The notes under the pieces are model-generated. The model was not told the origin of the DNA and did not search any database. It saw nothing but the letters and a program-made list of their open reading frames with translations. From NCBI RefSeq assembly GCF_013373865.1, contig NC_050474.1, forward strand, positions 5,493,561 to 5,557,560: 64,000 nt of DNA, given 5' to 3'. Source of the stretch: Monomorium pharaonis. Taxonomy: Eukaryota; Arthropoda; Insecta; Hymenoptera; Formicidae. Shown here piece after piece: positions 13,831-26,487 of this stretch (positions are counted from its first letter, which is position 1; each line of letters starts with the position of its first letter). The translations under genes and the position numbers were made by a program.

Positions 13831-15560
13831 AAACAACTTATTCGAAATATATCTTTAAAGGTGTAATTTTATTTATTTCGAGACTAGAAGCTGTTAAAAG
13901 TACAAGATAATTCTTAAATTACTTCACATTTTTCTAAGCAAGTTTATATAAAAGAAAATAAAATAAATTGTAGATTTAAATCTAAAATATAGTAATTTTT
14001 TATCCGTTGAAATTAGAGATACAACAATGGAATAATATATTTAGCGATTATACGATCAATTTCTCACGATTAGTAACTCGCACCAAGCTACAGCAATTAT
14101 GTACATGTATAACATTTCGAACAATTGATCGAATGTTCATCAATAATATATTCTTTAAGCCATGCACTCGTAAATGCATATGCAATATTGAATTTTGAAT
14201 GTGATTTGTTTATTAAATTCTAAAGTTATATAATAACGAGAATTCAGGTCAAACAAATTGTATAGTCTTCTGCCCTTTTTTTTAAATTTAATTGACTGAA
14301 GTACCTCGCGATTATTTGAGTTACTGAATTTGTGATTTAATTCACCGTATGTGAATAAGCGTTGTTTATTATTAAGGAGCATGAGAGAAAGAGAATTAAT
14401 GGCCAATACATTTATTGTATTAATATATAATTACTTAATTTTTTACTTGTGTTCAACATTGTGTTCTAATTTGAATTGTGCATTTATATGTTACAGATCA
14501 ACGACATAGTTTATAACTTCGCCGTTGCACGTCGTATCGGTGAGTAACAAATAAATTTCTATTTTAATTTAAAGTAATGGAGCTGGAAAAGCTGTGTTAC
14601 ATATATGTACATCACATACAATGTAGATGCATACACGTATCAAATTGAAAAGATACAACGTTACGGATAAATATGGAATTTCATAAATTCATTGCCTCAA
14701 GATAGATAGAATAAATAGGTTAGACAACACATAACTTCTTGGAACAAGAATATTGTAAAATAGTCTATTTATTGTGTATACGAGGATGTACTCAGAGATT
14801 ATAAAATAGAACTTAAAATATTATATCATTCAATTAAATATATTTTAGTGTCTTATTTCATGATTTTGTTATACAAGACATATTTATGATTCCAAATTCG
14901 TTGGTCTGTTTCGAAAATATATATAAATAGTTAGACGTATAATATAATATAAGATGTATATTATATAAATATAAGACCTATTTCACAGATAGAATAAAGG
15001 ATGATTAATGAATTGATAATGTGATTTTTATAAAAAGAACATTGTCTTATCTTTATTAATATTTAGCACATGCAAATGTGAGAGCAATTATTTTATATTT
15101 AGCAAATATTATCTAGCCAAATAATTTATTTAAAAGTTATTTTCTTATTATTCTTGTAATACACAATTCTTCCTTATTTTTTTCTAGCCCATCTATATTT
15201 ATTAATAAATTGACTTTACATTGCACATTAATGCAAGGTCTAATAAATATTTTGTTGTGAATCAGAGTATGCATGAAAGCATATTATCGACCTAAATATG
15301 TGGTATGCTACCATACAATATCAAGGAGCAAAATTTTGAAAGTTATCGTGGTTTCGATATCTTTGTATCAGGATTTCCACTCTAATTAATCTCTGGAGTA
15401 TTGAAGTATTATAGGGTGATTGCGGGAGAAATTCCAGATAATATTATATAGAAATAACATAATAAATCTAACACAAAACAAAACGTGTAATCCGAAGGAA
15501 AATGGTGTATGTGTATTACTTTTTGAATATAAAATTGATATTATTTTTTAAAATACCTTA
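13830..15560. other. AT-rich block
   Basis: A long AT-rich block with little coding potential on either strand. The one clear compositional exception is a 43-bp CG-containing island at 14497-14539, flanked by splice-like sites. Confidence 0.6.
14497..14539 (+). CDS. candidate 43-nt micro-exon in an AT-rich block
   Basis: The segment is preceded by TTATATGTTACAG, a normal-looking acceptor (AG at 14495-14496), and followed by CG|GTGAGTAAC, a strong donor at 14540. It is visibly richer in C and G than the surrounding kilobase, as exons usually are. Only one of its three frames is open, reading INDIVYNFAVARRI with one extra base (outgoing phase 1). It is short, so it could equally be a non-coding 5' exon, an exon of a long non-coding RNA, or chance. 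I do not recognise the peptide. Confidence 0.3.
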
Positions 15561-15561
15561 C

Positions 15562-15830
15562 GCGGTCTTTGACACTCAAGCACGTCCTTAGAGGCCAACC
15601 TCCCCCCCGGGCACATGTCTAAAGTGCCTATTATGCTGAGCCACCGCCGGTTGTCCGGGAGATACAGAGTGTCTTTGAAGTACCCGGGCAAACCGGTACA
15701 GCGGCTTTAAGGCTTAAGACTTTGGGCAAGATAAGTCAGAAGTTGGACTCGCGCGCGGTACATGTCCGGAAGTGCTTCGTTAAAAGTTATAGCTAACGAC
15801 GCGACATCGCGACTTAACTGTCGAAGTATA
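15562..15830. other. abrupt GC-rich island beside AT-rich DNA
   Basis: Composition changes sharply at about 15562, from AT-rich to GC-rich with CCCGGG motifs, and fades near 15830. On the minus strand the left border is a donor-like GTAAGG (15556-15561). A 19-codon open stretch beginning MCPGGRLASKDVLECQ runs into it. No convincing acceptor partners it, so I do not call an exon. Confidence 0.35.
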
Positions 15831-18800
15831 TGTAATTAACTGGGTTAAGGGAAAATTATCAAGGAGGCATTAAGGGACGGAAATGAAATTATGAATGATA
15901 CGTCGTTATATGGCCCTCGCTAATTAAGTTAAAGATAAATTGAAAGAGGAAGAAATTGGCAATAAAATTGAGAATTTGAGAGAAGTTGAACAAAGTTTTA
16001 ACGCGCTATAATATTCACTGTTCTATACTTTGATAAAAAGATACGTACAGTTATGTTTTTCTGCAAATGGATAACTTTATTTTAACTTGAAATATTCTTG
16101 AAATAACTTTAATTTCTCACTTAGGATTAAAAAAAGAAGGTAAACAAACTTTCTCGACTTCTCGACCAGTTCCGATACAGCGGTATCGCGGAAGCTCGCA
16201 GCGGTTTGCAAGATTATCGGGTTTTACGGGGTGAAGGAGGAGGGGGGAGGGAGGCACACCGACTGGGGAATAACAGGAGCAAACGCACGCGAAATGCGAT
16301 AATTAGCGTTCTGGATTTGTGTACGGGAATCTAACAGAATTACGGTGTATCGGGGATTGAAATTGCGTGTCACGTGGATTCGCTAATTTGCGGGTACGCT
16401 AAAGATCGTTTGCAACGGAGCTTAACCGGTCCGTGTCCGCCGTTAAATTTCCTCGTCACGTCTGTTTTCCTTCCTCCGTGCCCGCCTGAAAATTGTCGTA
16501 ATTCCATTCGCGGGATAATGCCAGATCCGTGTGTAACGATTATCTGGCCTCTGTATTATCTGATCGCCCCTACGAGTATACCGTTACCGATGATTAAACC
16601 CGCGTCTTCGGCGAAACGAATCCTCTAGCGTTATTTTTCATAAAATTACACGCTGCTTCGCCATAGCTTGTTATACGAATCATTAGCGCATTTCTAGAAA
16701 TAATTATGACGGATGAATGAAAATGAGGGTTATTACTTGTGCGGATAATGTTTCGTGAATTAAATTATTTGCATTGCTCCGCGAATGAAATTTATCTATT
16801 ATCATTGTTAACCATCACTGGGTTATATTTAATTTAATTGATCGGTTTTTGATTACGCGCGATATTTACGGGACCTAATTTCAGGCGCTGTGTAATTCAC
16901 GCGGCGTGAGTTATTATTGCCGCTGTTATACATCCGCTGACGTATATACGCCCGTTCAAGTAGCATTGTCGGCCGTATCCATTTCCACCCAAAATTTCCC
17001 TCTCTCGCAGCCTGATATATTCAGCGTATCGCAGTTTAAGCTCGAATTGAAGCGGTTTACTGGTAAATTGTGTTTATTATCGCCGATAATTGCGGCCGCG
17101 TTTCTTGTGTAATAAACTAGGAATCGGCCATCTGAAAATCGAGATCCTTAGACGACGGCTTTTAAGAGAGAGCGCCGACTTCATTCATAATTGATCGCGC
17201 GGCAACTGGGATTCATCCATAAATGCTCTTCGGCAACTGAGATTCATTTCAATCGGCTACTTAAAGTTAACTGCGCGGAAGGGTATTGTCTCTCTTTTAA
17301 GATCCCCCGCGTCTTATCTTAAAACCATGCTCCACTTGAATTCTCCTTCACGAGGCATGAAATATATTTTGTAATAAGGAGACGAATTTTATCGTATATA
17401 TTATTTTATAGCTACGAAACATGAGGAAATTCGTGTGTTACACAGTAATTAATCAACATATAATCGTGAAATTTAAGAAGACAATATTTATCACGGCTGA
17501 TCTTATTATCGATATGATATGTAATTAAATTTTTTCGTAACAATTTACAATTTGACAATTCTTTTATGAGTTAGAAAAGATTAGTCAGAAAAAGAAGATC
17601 TCGAAAACTTGTATACTTTACTTATTTGCGTGCTTGTCACGCTCCAATTTTTTATTCGTCGGGACGAAAACCCGACACGTTCCCGGGATGTCAGATCGGC
17701 GCGGCTCTCACGTTCGCTTCGACGTATTGGCAAGGCACGTGTCGGAAGCCGTAGAAACTTTCGATTAGGTAATCTTAAGGTCGCCCTCAGGGCTTCCCTC
17801 TCATCGTCCTAAAATAATAACGGCGACGGCGCCCGCAGCACACAGCCATCGTGTGCCTCCAGCCGCGCGATTACGCCTCGAAACTTGACGCCTGCTGCTT
17901 GCGCTTAGAAACGGGATGGAGCCCTCGAAATTCATCGCGGTACCACTTCTATCGCAATCCTGCGGGTATTATAAATAAGTGGGATAAAGGAAGCCGACCG
18001 CGTATGACGAGATTACAGGTCAATGCTTAACATTCCAAACTTAACGTCAAATTATGCCGCTGGAAATTCACACAATGTTCTTTTCCTAAATTACATTTTC
18101 AACTCTCTTTAAAGAAATAATTTCAAAGGGTTTTATTATTATTATATTGTTATATACCCTTTTTATTAAACATGTATGTGTGTATGCATTTTGCGAGATA
18201 CATATGTTATATCACTAATAATAATAATAATGATGATAATAATTGTTTAGGATATATCGTATTGATAATAATCATTTAGCATGTATTCCAATAATTATAC
18301 TCCAGAATTACTCACTGATCTTTAGCATTTGTAGCGCCGAATTAAATGCCATTCAGCGCACGTGGGACACGACTAAACGCTAAACGCTAAAATTAGTATT
18401 AATCACAAGCCCCTGCTCGGGCCCAAATGTTAATTAGGATAAATTAACGTTATTCGATGAATCACCGGTCGCGATTGTATCAGTCGCAATAGTTGTTAAT
18501 GCTAAACTCGAACAACCGTAATCGAAATGGTTACAGGACACGCATGCTGCGCCAGAGAGGAAGAAAAATGAGAGGTTTTATAATCGTGAATCACTTAAAA
18601 AACAATTTGTTCTAATTGTCGAAGTATTTGTCTAATTAAATTTTATCCACGAACAGGATGGGAAAGGGGAGGGGGAGAATTTTTTTCCTTTCCATCGACA
18701 TTCTAACAATTACATTCGGATAATTCGGACTAATAGCATTTCTGTTCCGGTTAATAGGTTAATAGAGAGCTTCGTTTCGAGAGTGCCACTTAGCTTACGT

Positions 18801-20400
18801 CTGCCGTTTATTAAGGTATAATAGAAAAATTGTCTTTTTTCTCTCTCGCCGGCTTTCGTAATATGGAGCAGGCGTGGGCTATCTTTATCGCTGTGACCGA
18901 CCGGCTGTGATATTAATATTCTGAAGCGTAAAATTAAAATGCGAGTTAACGAACGTGAATGCACGCGATGTTCGGAGTACTTTTTAATTTATATTTTAAA
19001 TTGTTATTTCAAACTGAGGAATGTTCCTTTGTGGGTTTTAATATATTGGTACAACGTCATGCATTTTTTAAACGTGCACGTAGGTATGAACGTATATCTT
19101 AAAAATTGCCGCAGCGTACATTTTTAATTTTTGTAATGATATAACGTATCCACGGAGCTGTAAGCGAGCATTAATGCAAGGGGCATAAATGTTGCGGTTT
19201 AACCCTTTAACGATACAATGCATGCAGTATACACGCGGTTGTTGTTCGTAATATCACGAATGTAGCTGGTTAAGAGCTTTTACCACGTATTATAAGCTCG
19301 CTGGCCTTCCGCTCCCATGAAGGCGTTGCTTTCATTAAGTAATTATAATTCCGGATATGGAAAGCTTAATGCGTTATTGATCGCCTATTATGTATATCAT
19401 CGTATACTTTATTTAAATTACATCATTTAATACATCAAAAGAAATTGTATTTTTTTAAATATAATTTATGATATTATCCGGTAATTACATTAATTTTATC
19501 GGTATAATTTACATCAGAGTCAAGCGGTAGATACAGCGTTATTCTTAAATAACCTCTGGAAGTCTTTAAAATTTATATTTTTTATAGAAAAGGTTTTTTT
19601 TCTCGTATTTTGCATTATTTTTTTTTATGAAGAAATAAGAATTCCTCGATATCGTGACAACTTGGAAGAAATGCTCCTTCACTATTCGAGTGCAAGCAGC
19701 CCGTTGGTAGCCGCGTACAGAACCGAGTGCGATATATCGGAGATCAGACAAGGTTCGATGAAGACTGCTGGGAGCCCGGGCCTCTGGATATAGCGACGCG
19801 GTGGTAGTAACGCCACGCTGCCGGTGAATGGTCTTTGCCATAATTTAGCCGGCGAGGTTTAATAAGGCATGCCGTAGCTCAAGCCTGCTCCGGGCGAAGT
19901 GTCAATATGTCCGGGCCGCTGAGTGATATACTTCCGGTCTTCTTCGCGAAATTGAAGAGTCTCCTAGGGAGACCTCCGGAGTCGAGTCTCGCCTCGCCTC
20001 GCCTTCAAATTGTCACCTATCACCTTTCAAAGTGGGGGACTAGGCTCGCTTGCGCTTCCCCTTGCGCTCGTCTCGCTCGATCCGCGCCGCGCCGGGGATA
20101 CGGACAACGCGATCGGGCTAACGACTTTGAAACTCCATTAGTCCTCCCGGACTAGCGCCGTACATGTCCTCCTCCCCCTCCCCCCTAATCGTCTTACGGT
20201 CACGTTAATTGTCCCCGCGACCGATCAAATATTTTATTTTAATTGATACCGGTAGATAAGTCGACTTACGAAGTGCCCTTTAAACAAACACCTCATTCGA
20301 TCGAGCATCCGTTGATTTAAAAAAAAAAATGACGTAAAAGTACTACAAAAGTGGCTCTTCAATTTTTAATTAAAGATTATTTTTACCTTCTCGAAAGATT
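15830..20400. other. non-coding, mixed composition
   Basis: No gene is supported. A purine-rich patch (16230-16260), ATAATA repeats near 18215-18245 and CpG-rich patches at 17640-17960 and 19660-20160 are present. Open frames are short, overlap between strands and show no motifs. A GTGAGT at 16907 follows an acceptor-like TTTCAG by only 21 nt, too little to support an exon. Confidence 0.5.
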
Positions 20401-20408
20401 ACTTTTTT

Positions 20409-20615
20409 CCATGGAAAGAACGATTCTGCTGAAACATCTAAAAATTTAGCTTGGAACAAATCTGAAAGTTTTTTGCAGCATACCTTCGGCACGTTTTACT
20501 TTTTATCGCCACGCTTGAACGTAGGCTACATGATTATTTTGATAGTCCAACAAAATTATTTTCAGATCTGTGTCTGTATAATTAAATTTTTAGCACAACT
20601 GTTCTTTATCATTTC
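20409..20615 (+). mobile_element. MITE family copy A, about 207 bp
   Basis: The left end reads GGAAAGAACGATTCTGCTGA and the right end ends in AACTGTTCTTTAT, so the ends pair as an imperfect inverted repeat. Near the right end lies a core of about 70 bp (TGATTATTTTGAT, AAAATTATTTTCAG, TTAAATTTTTAGC) shared in the same order by the elements at 37202-37420 and 38573-38740. No open frame of note. Shared termini plus a shared internal core at three sites show a dispersed non-autonomous element; exact borders are uncertain. Confidence 0.6.
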
Positions 20616-21158
20616 GTTAAAAAGTATTTTTTTGTGCACTTGCACTTTTACGTATTTTATTTTATCTCGTAATTTAAGATGAATGTCGAACTACTAGACA
20701 TCCTTTTAATTATAATCCAAATGAATTCTCTTATACGAGGAGAGATTACTCCGCTCTAAAGGGATGCTCTCTCTCTCTCTCTCTCTAAGAAAGCAACGCT
20801 TAATGTACGAGCGAGCATCTCGGCGTTTTTTACCCGGTCTTATGTGGAACAACCTTTTTTCGAAGCTGAAAATAAACCCAGTTGCGTAAGATAGCGGAAG
20901 TCCGTTGGACCACCGTGTATGTCGGTGGACTTGTCGGGGATATAAATCTTGTATGAGCCGGGGTATAAATAGATGGAAGGCGCGTTTCGGAGTGTTTCGA
21001 AGTAGCGTTCTCCGGCCTTGTGATAAAAACAATGAGCCGGCTAATGCGCATAGCGTAATAGTTGGTAGTACGGAGGCGCGAAACAAAGGGCGGCTTGTCA
21101 GCGGCTAGTTTGAAATTCAACCGCATCCCATGCACGGATTTGGGAATATGAGAATGAG

Positions 21159-21176
21159 GCGCGCGCGCGCGCGCGC
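21159..21176. repeat. (GC)9 microsatellite
   Basis: Eighteen bp of alternating G and C. A similar run occurs at 34280-34301. Confidence 0.9.
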
Positions 21177-21461
21177 CCGTAAGCCGCCTGTGAAACCGCC
21201 AGCGACCGTGGTACGCGCGGCACACAAAAGCAAGGGAAGAGGCCTCGGGAGAGAAGATCTTACGTTTTCCGGAAGACAGAGAAGATGGTGAGACGATTTA
21301 AGCTTTGTCCACGAAAGAAGCATTAATCTCCCTGTCGCCGGGCCCCGGCGTTGCCCGGCGAATGTGAATTTTAGATTCCACCGATGCGTCACTTTGTAAA
21401 TTGATATCGTCTTCCCACGAGTCGACGTTCACATTCATTTATTCGCATTGAACTGTGTAAA

Positions 21462-21463
<2 letters not shown>

Positions 21464-21486
<23 letters not shown>
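21464..21486. repeat. (GA)n microsatellite
   Basis: About 23 bp of GA dinucleotides, extended by imperfect units to about 21500. Confidence 0.9.
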
Positions 21487-21492
<6 letters not shown>

Positions 21493-21937
21493 CAGGGAGG
21501 GAGGTCAATATGCTCGTCAGAGGAATATTAATTTTCGAAAATACTTGTGATCCTTGAATTTTTAACGGGACGAAAGTTGAACGTTTCGCGACTAATGCAG
21601 CGGGGCGGCGTTTCAAATAAATTGCCAATAAACGTGTGTAAAGCAAACGTGGGTAGCGCCGTAAAAGGAATTAATCTACTACGCAATTGAAAACCAGCGC
21701 GGGCTGATAAAAGTAATGGAACGGAGATACGTGTATCTTTTACAAGCGGTTATGATCATGACAACTAAATTTATTGCTCGTAACGGGTACGATTATCGCG
21801 TCATAAAGGCGCACAAAGGACTCCGATACTCCTGACAGCTCCATGCGTGAGCTAAATCGCAACTGCGTATGCAAGTCCATATGGAACCCATCTGTTCTCA
21901 TCAAGCAGTGTATCTGCATTTGTGTTCGCTGAAAACA

Positions 21938-21980
21938 CCGGCCGACCAAGCGAGCTGTTGGTCGACCGGCCGGCCGGTCG
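21938..21980. repeat. GC-rich hairpin joined to an 18-bp palindrome
   Basis: CCGGCCGACCAA (21938-21949) pairs with TTGGTCGACCGG (21958-21969) across an 8-nt loop with one mismatch. The perfect palindrome CGACCGGCCGGCCGGTCG (21963-21980) overlaps the second arm. The function is unknown. Confidence 0.75.
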
Positions 21981-22113
21981 GCCGCTCAGCTCTGAATCAT
22001 CGATAACTCGCGTTTCTCCTCGAAACCGCCGTCTCTCTCTCTCTCTCTCTCCCTTTCTCTCTCGATCTGCAAGCAGCTTCTGTCCGCGGCCGTTCTTCTG
22101 TCGTTGACGGCTT

Positions 22114-22173
22114 ATGCAATGTCGGAAACTGATCGAATTCATTGGGGCGCGTAATAATGTTTCGTTAGGTCGA
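22114..22173 (+). CDS. weak candidate: start codon to phase-0 donor
   Basis: An in-frame TGA lies just upstream of an ATG at 22114, followed by 20 open codons (beginning MQCRKLIEFIGARN) that end exactly in phase 0 at CGA|GTAAGT, a near-consensus donor. A CT-rich 5' stretch precedes it. This is the form of a short first coding exon, but GTAAGT is expected by chance several times in a window this size and the peptide is unfamiliar. Confidence 0.15.
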
Positions 22174-22479
22174 GTAAGTTCGTTTACTCTGCCCTATATC
22201 TATCCGCGCGAGCGGCGGCTCGTATCGATTAGTCCGCTTCAACTCGCATCCGAGCGCGCGGACGGTCTTTGTTGCTCCCCCCCCCCTTCCCCTCCCCCTC
22301 TTTATCCCGCGTTTATTCTAAGGTCGTCGTTATTATGAGACTGCAATTTCGATTTAATCGTTAAATTAGATCGCTGAATTAAAATCGGCGCTCCCTCTCC
22401 CGTCAGGCGGTAAACAATAGATGTTGCGACTCACTCAGTTCGTTACGCCGCACTCCTCTCTGCTCTCCTTGTATGCACG

Positions 22480-23750
22480 CTTTGTTTTAATATTATTAAT
22501 TTATACGGGAAAATCGCTGTTCCTTTTTAGCACACAGTTTACCGAAACTTATATTTTTTGTGTATTTTTAATTTTATACGCGTAGTAAAAAATTTTGCGT
22601 TAATTTTTGATACGAGATGAATATATTTAAAAAACAAACACGGTTCTTCGGTGAAATTTTTATATTTATAATGTATAAAATTAACACGTACATGTTATTC
22701 GCTTACCTTAAAGAACTTAAATTTTAGAACTACATTATTCTTGTATAATTTTATTTTCTCCTAAATTGTATTTTAAAAATTATTGAATGTCAATACAAAA
22801 TATTCAACACAATTAATCTAAATTAACATTCGAATATCTGAAAAATTCAACATAAAAATTTTAATCAGAACACAAACACATGTTTCTTTTCTTTACTGTG
22901 GATTTTATTCATACTTAAAGTATATCAAAACTTTGAAAATACATGGCGAGAGAATGGATACGACATCCTTTATTCGCGTTAAATTTGACGCGGCAGAATT
23001 ATGAGATATAATTCACCCGTTAAATTTCGCGAACGACGTTACTATCGCTTCCGAGAGAATAGTACGGAGCTTCACCTTTTTTCAAGAATGTTTAATAAGA
23101 AGCTACGGTTGGGAAAGGAAACGCCGACTCCGAGAGATGTTCTCGCACGCGATGTCTCACAAGAGTTGCCGGGTAGGTTCTTTAGCAGAGCTTTCCAGGT
23201 TTAATACGATCCTGCGAGAACCTCTCTCTGGAGACTTTCATTAGGGAGATTTACAGGAGGCTGCGAAGAATCCTATTGGACTCTCTCTCTCTCCTTTACC
23301 CTCTCTCTTCCTCTCTCCCGGTAAATCACACGTCGTAAACGGCGCGGAATTTGTGCTAGTTATAAAAGCAAAATTGATATAGTTAACCGGGGCGAGTCAG
23401 TTTTTCATTTTTTTTTTATTCTGCTAAATTATTCCATCCCCAAGACGTTTATGTTGAGTAATATTATGCAATATAATTTACGTGAATCTTTTTCAAATTG
23501 GCAATTATTTGTTATCATTTCTAATTAGCAAATAAATCTATATGCCGTGATTCTAGTAAACAAAGAGCTTCTATAAAAAAAAATAGCTAAAATTGCCATT
23601 ATTAGTAACAAAATGAAATGTTTGTTACTCAATAAAAAAGAATACTGGGTACGTCGAGTGCTATCACAATTGGGAAGATTCTTTCGAATAAAAATGTTGC
23701 TCGATTTAAGATTATTGGAGCTCACCGAGTTCACTCCGGTAGCTTATTCC
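22480..23750. other. AT-rich, non-coding
   Basis: AT-rich to about 22970, then mixed, with a CT-rich patch at 23281-23320. Nothing beyond short open frames is visible. Confidence 0.55.
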
Positions 23751-23885
23751 GATTTCAATTCCCGAGTTCGCCCGACGCAATAGGGAATAAGCGTGTACGA
23801 CACGGGTCCCGGAAAAAGACTTCGCAGCGTTTCGTACTTTCGTAACGGGCGCAAACGTCTGCTGTGGGCGACGCTGAAGGCGCAC

Positions 23886-23916
<31 letters not shown>

Positions 23917-24091
23917 AACGACGAGGGTGCGAGCAGACGAGAGATAGGACGCGCCGACATATTTATTTGATGGGGTCTGATACCCTAATCGATTTTCAAT
24001 ATTCCATACGGGTGTTCCGTAGGGCGCTAGCGTTGCCGGCAGCAGCAGCAGCAGCAGCAGCACCACCACCACCACCACCACCACCACCACC
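23886..24091. repeat. trinucleotide repeat cluster: (CGA)n, (GCA)n, (CAC)n
   Basis: A (CGA)n tract at 23886-23925 is followed, about 115 bp on, by (GCA)7 at 24039-24060 joined to (CAC)10 at 24061-24090. The plus-strand open frame across 23793-24350 owes its length to these repeats: poly-Arg, then poly-Ala, then poly-Pro. I do not call it a gene, because the non-repeat parts show no motif and two other frames are also open through the repeats. Confidence 0.85.
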
Positions 24092-24359
24092 TCCGTTGTC
24101 CCGGAGTCTATACATAGTTGTGCCACGGCGGAATGCACGCGCACGTTGGCAAACGCGTGCGCTTGCTACTTGCGTCCGCCCTGTGTGTAGCCGGGGACAA
24201 CGAAATGATATATTCGCGGGGATTGAAATTATGGTGTTACGCGATAACAGCCTACCCCCGGCTAGATTACGTACGAAGGGCGCGGTGCAATTATATGCCG
24301 CGCCACGTGCGGAACGAATTGGGCAAGGCGAGCCAAAAGAGAGACCGTAGAGAGGCAGA

Positions 24360-25960
24360 ATAGGTGACTCGTGAAAGGAAGTGAAAGGAAATTTCGGGGC
24401 CTCTTTGAGGTTGAATACCTAATCTTCGAGATAAAAAATCAAGCTCTCCTTCCTCTTTAAATTCCCTCTTTCCTTTAGTTTTTTTTTTTGTATTTATTTG
24501 AATCTTCCTTTTTATTTAAGGATGTATGTGCCACGTCTCAAAGTATTGTCAAAAATTTTTTAATTTCATAGATTCTGTGTTACTATGCCCGAGTATTTGT
24601 GCAAAGATGAACATAGTTTTCTGGCTTAAAAATTATTTAACTTTTTGCTCGCTTTTGATTCTTACGCAGAATCGCGTTTTGTATTTGCAAATTTGATGAG
24701 GCAATAGCATTACGAGTTAAATTTGCATGCATTAAAATAAAATTCTAATAAACGTTTGTGCAAAAGTTCATTCGAATTCACTTACTTGAGACGTTCAAAA
24801 GTTATTCACTTATAAAAAAAATATATTTTTAGGGCTACAGTTCGGATATTCACAGCCAAAATTTTTCGTCGTCGATTAAAAGGAAATAGGAATGCATCAG
24901 GGAAACTTGAAGTTTTTAAATTCCAATGGCTTTTACTTTAACTACGGTGTTGTAGAGCCACAATATCCTTAATTCAAGAGTGTTCTTCAATTTAATTTAA
25001 ATGGAGATTGATTTTAGTGCTATTGCTACACGAACGCGTCGTTATTGTTATTTCGTTGGAACGTGGCTTTTATTATTCCGTTCGTGCATTCTGTTTCCGT
25101 ATCGCGGCGCGTTCTAAAAATCACATAACTCCGCGGACGTTTACGGGATCTCCGATTCTCCCTTTAAACTTCGAGCGGGCTTAAAAATTCCGAGGCCGCG
25201 GAATACACGCGCATGAATCACTGCCGCGCGTAGCGCGCCTATAATTCCGCGGAACATAATACTTTTATCGGACGCTTTTACGACGGGCTCTACCTTTCGT
25301 CCTCGCAATTTTATTATCTGAAGAACTGCGACGTTTCTCCGATTACCTGGAGTAGACGACGATCGATTTTGAATTTCATGAGTTGCCCCTGGTTGTAGCG
25401 CGCGCGCGTGAAACCGCCGAAGATACAAGCGTGCGGTTTCGCAAAACCGTAGCCCTTTGTCGGCGAATCCACGATGAATAACGCGAATTCAGCTGTATGC
25501 ACTTCCGATAGAGCTTAACACCCGGATGTTACGCAAATTCCTCTGCACGTGCGCAAGGTATTCCCGTGTGAAGAAAAAGAAAGGATCTATTTCGTCCGTT
25601 TAAGAAAATTGTGTGTAAAACACTTCACGATTTTGCATTTAATCGAAATCAGATCTCGAGTTAATGCTAATAAGTTACCGAGGCGGTCACGTCGTTCTTC
25701 CTCTCTCTCTCTCCCGTTATTATAACAAAATCCTGAGAAATGCGTAAAACTCGAAGGAAATATCAATGTGGGAATAAAATGCGCGGAAATATAATAGCGG
25801 TATCTCGAACAAAGGTATATTGTTTTCCGTCCGTTACCAGGGGGAAATTAGAGGAAAAAGAGCACGCGACTTGAAAGAAGAAAACGTCAACGCGATCCCC
25901 CGGATATAAAATGCTCGACGTAATAACTTCTACAGCGACTACGTTAGTGCCCGACGAGAG
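24360..25960. other. non-coding
   Basis: AT-rich to about 25000, then CpG-richer. The minus-strand frame over 25141-25428 lacks a recognisable motif and begins in mixed sequence. Nothing else is supported. Confidence 0.5.
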
Positions 25961-25961
25961 C

Positions 25962-25968
<7 letters not shown>

Positions 25969-25993
<25 letters not shown>

Positions 25994-26081
25994 CGGTTCG
26001 GCGGATAAGCCGCGTGCCCCATTAATAATCTATTTAAATGGGCTAAGCGAAAACGCGCGGCGACGGCGGCGGCGGCGGCGA
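25969..26081. repeat. (GA)n tract and nearby (GGC)n tract
   Basis: (GA)n occupies 25969-25993 and (GGC)n, with GAC ends, occupies about 26058-26081. The latter encodes poly-Ala on the minus strand inside a frame with no other protein signal. Confidence 0.9.
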
Positions 26082-26449
26082 CGTCATCGGAATACGTAAT
26101 CCCGTGTCTCCCTTGACTCTCGTCCCGAAACACAGAAACGTAGCGCAAATGCAAAGTAGACAACACGTGCGCACTTCCGGTATCCGCCCGCCCGCATGTG
26201 TCTAATGTAGCGCGATCGCGCGGACCGCGGAACGGTGGCCGTGCGTGTCAGACCGGCATTGTAAACAGCTTAAAATAGCGTTGACGTTCTTCCTCCTCGC
26301 CGTTCGAGCGTTCCGCGCGCCTCGAAGCTGCGCCTCGCGTGCGATTTACTTCGCGGCTTTTCATCCCGCGCTCCCTCTCGCTTCTCTCCGTCGATTCGAC
26401 AAATTTTCGACGTCGACACAGCGAGCAACCGCATGCTTTTTATCCACCC

Positions 26450-26456
26450 GACGACA

Positions 26457-26487
<31 letters not shown>
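26450..26487. repeat. (GAC)n microsatellite
   Basis: About 38 bp of GAC/CAAC units. The 197-codon plus-strand frame around it (26245-26838) becomes poly-Arg over the repeat and has no domain, so it is treated as non-coding. Confidence 0.9.

Larger units (their letters stand above)
20615..21900. other. non-coding, CpG-rich, with microsatellites
   Basis: Contains (CT)n at 20766-20786, (GC)n at 21159-21176 and (GA)n at 21464-21486. Minus-strand frames of about 125-130 codons overlap each other in two registers from 20706 to 21225. They carry no domain and are best explained by CpG richness. Confidence 0.5.

Noticed and set aside
16907..16912. GTGAGT after an acceptor-like TTTCAG 21 nt earlier
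   Set aside because: A 21-nt exon without other support is not distinguishable from chance.
23793..24350. 185-codon open frame with poly-Arg, poly-Ala and poly-Pro runs
   Set aside because: Its length comes from three microsatellites; other frames and the opposite strand are also open through them and the rest shows no motif.
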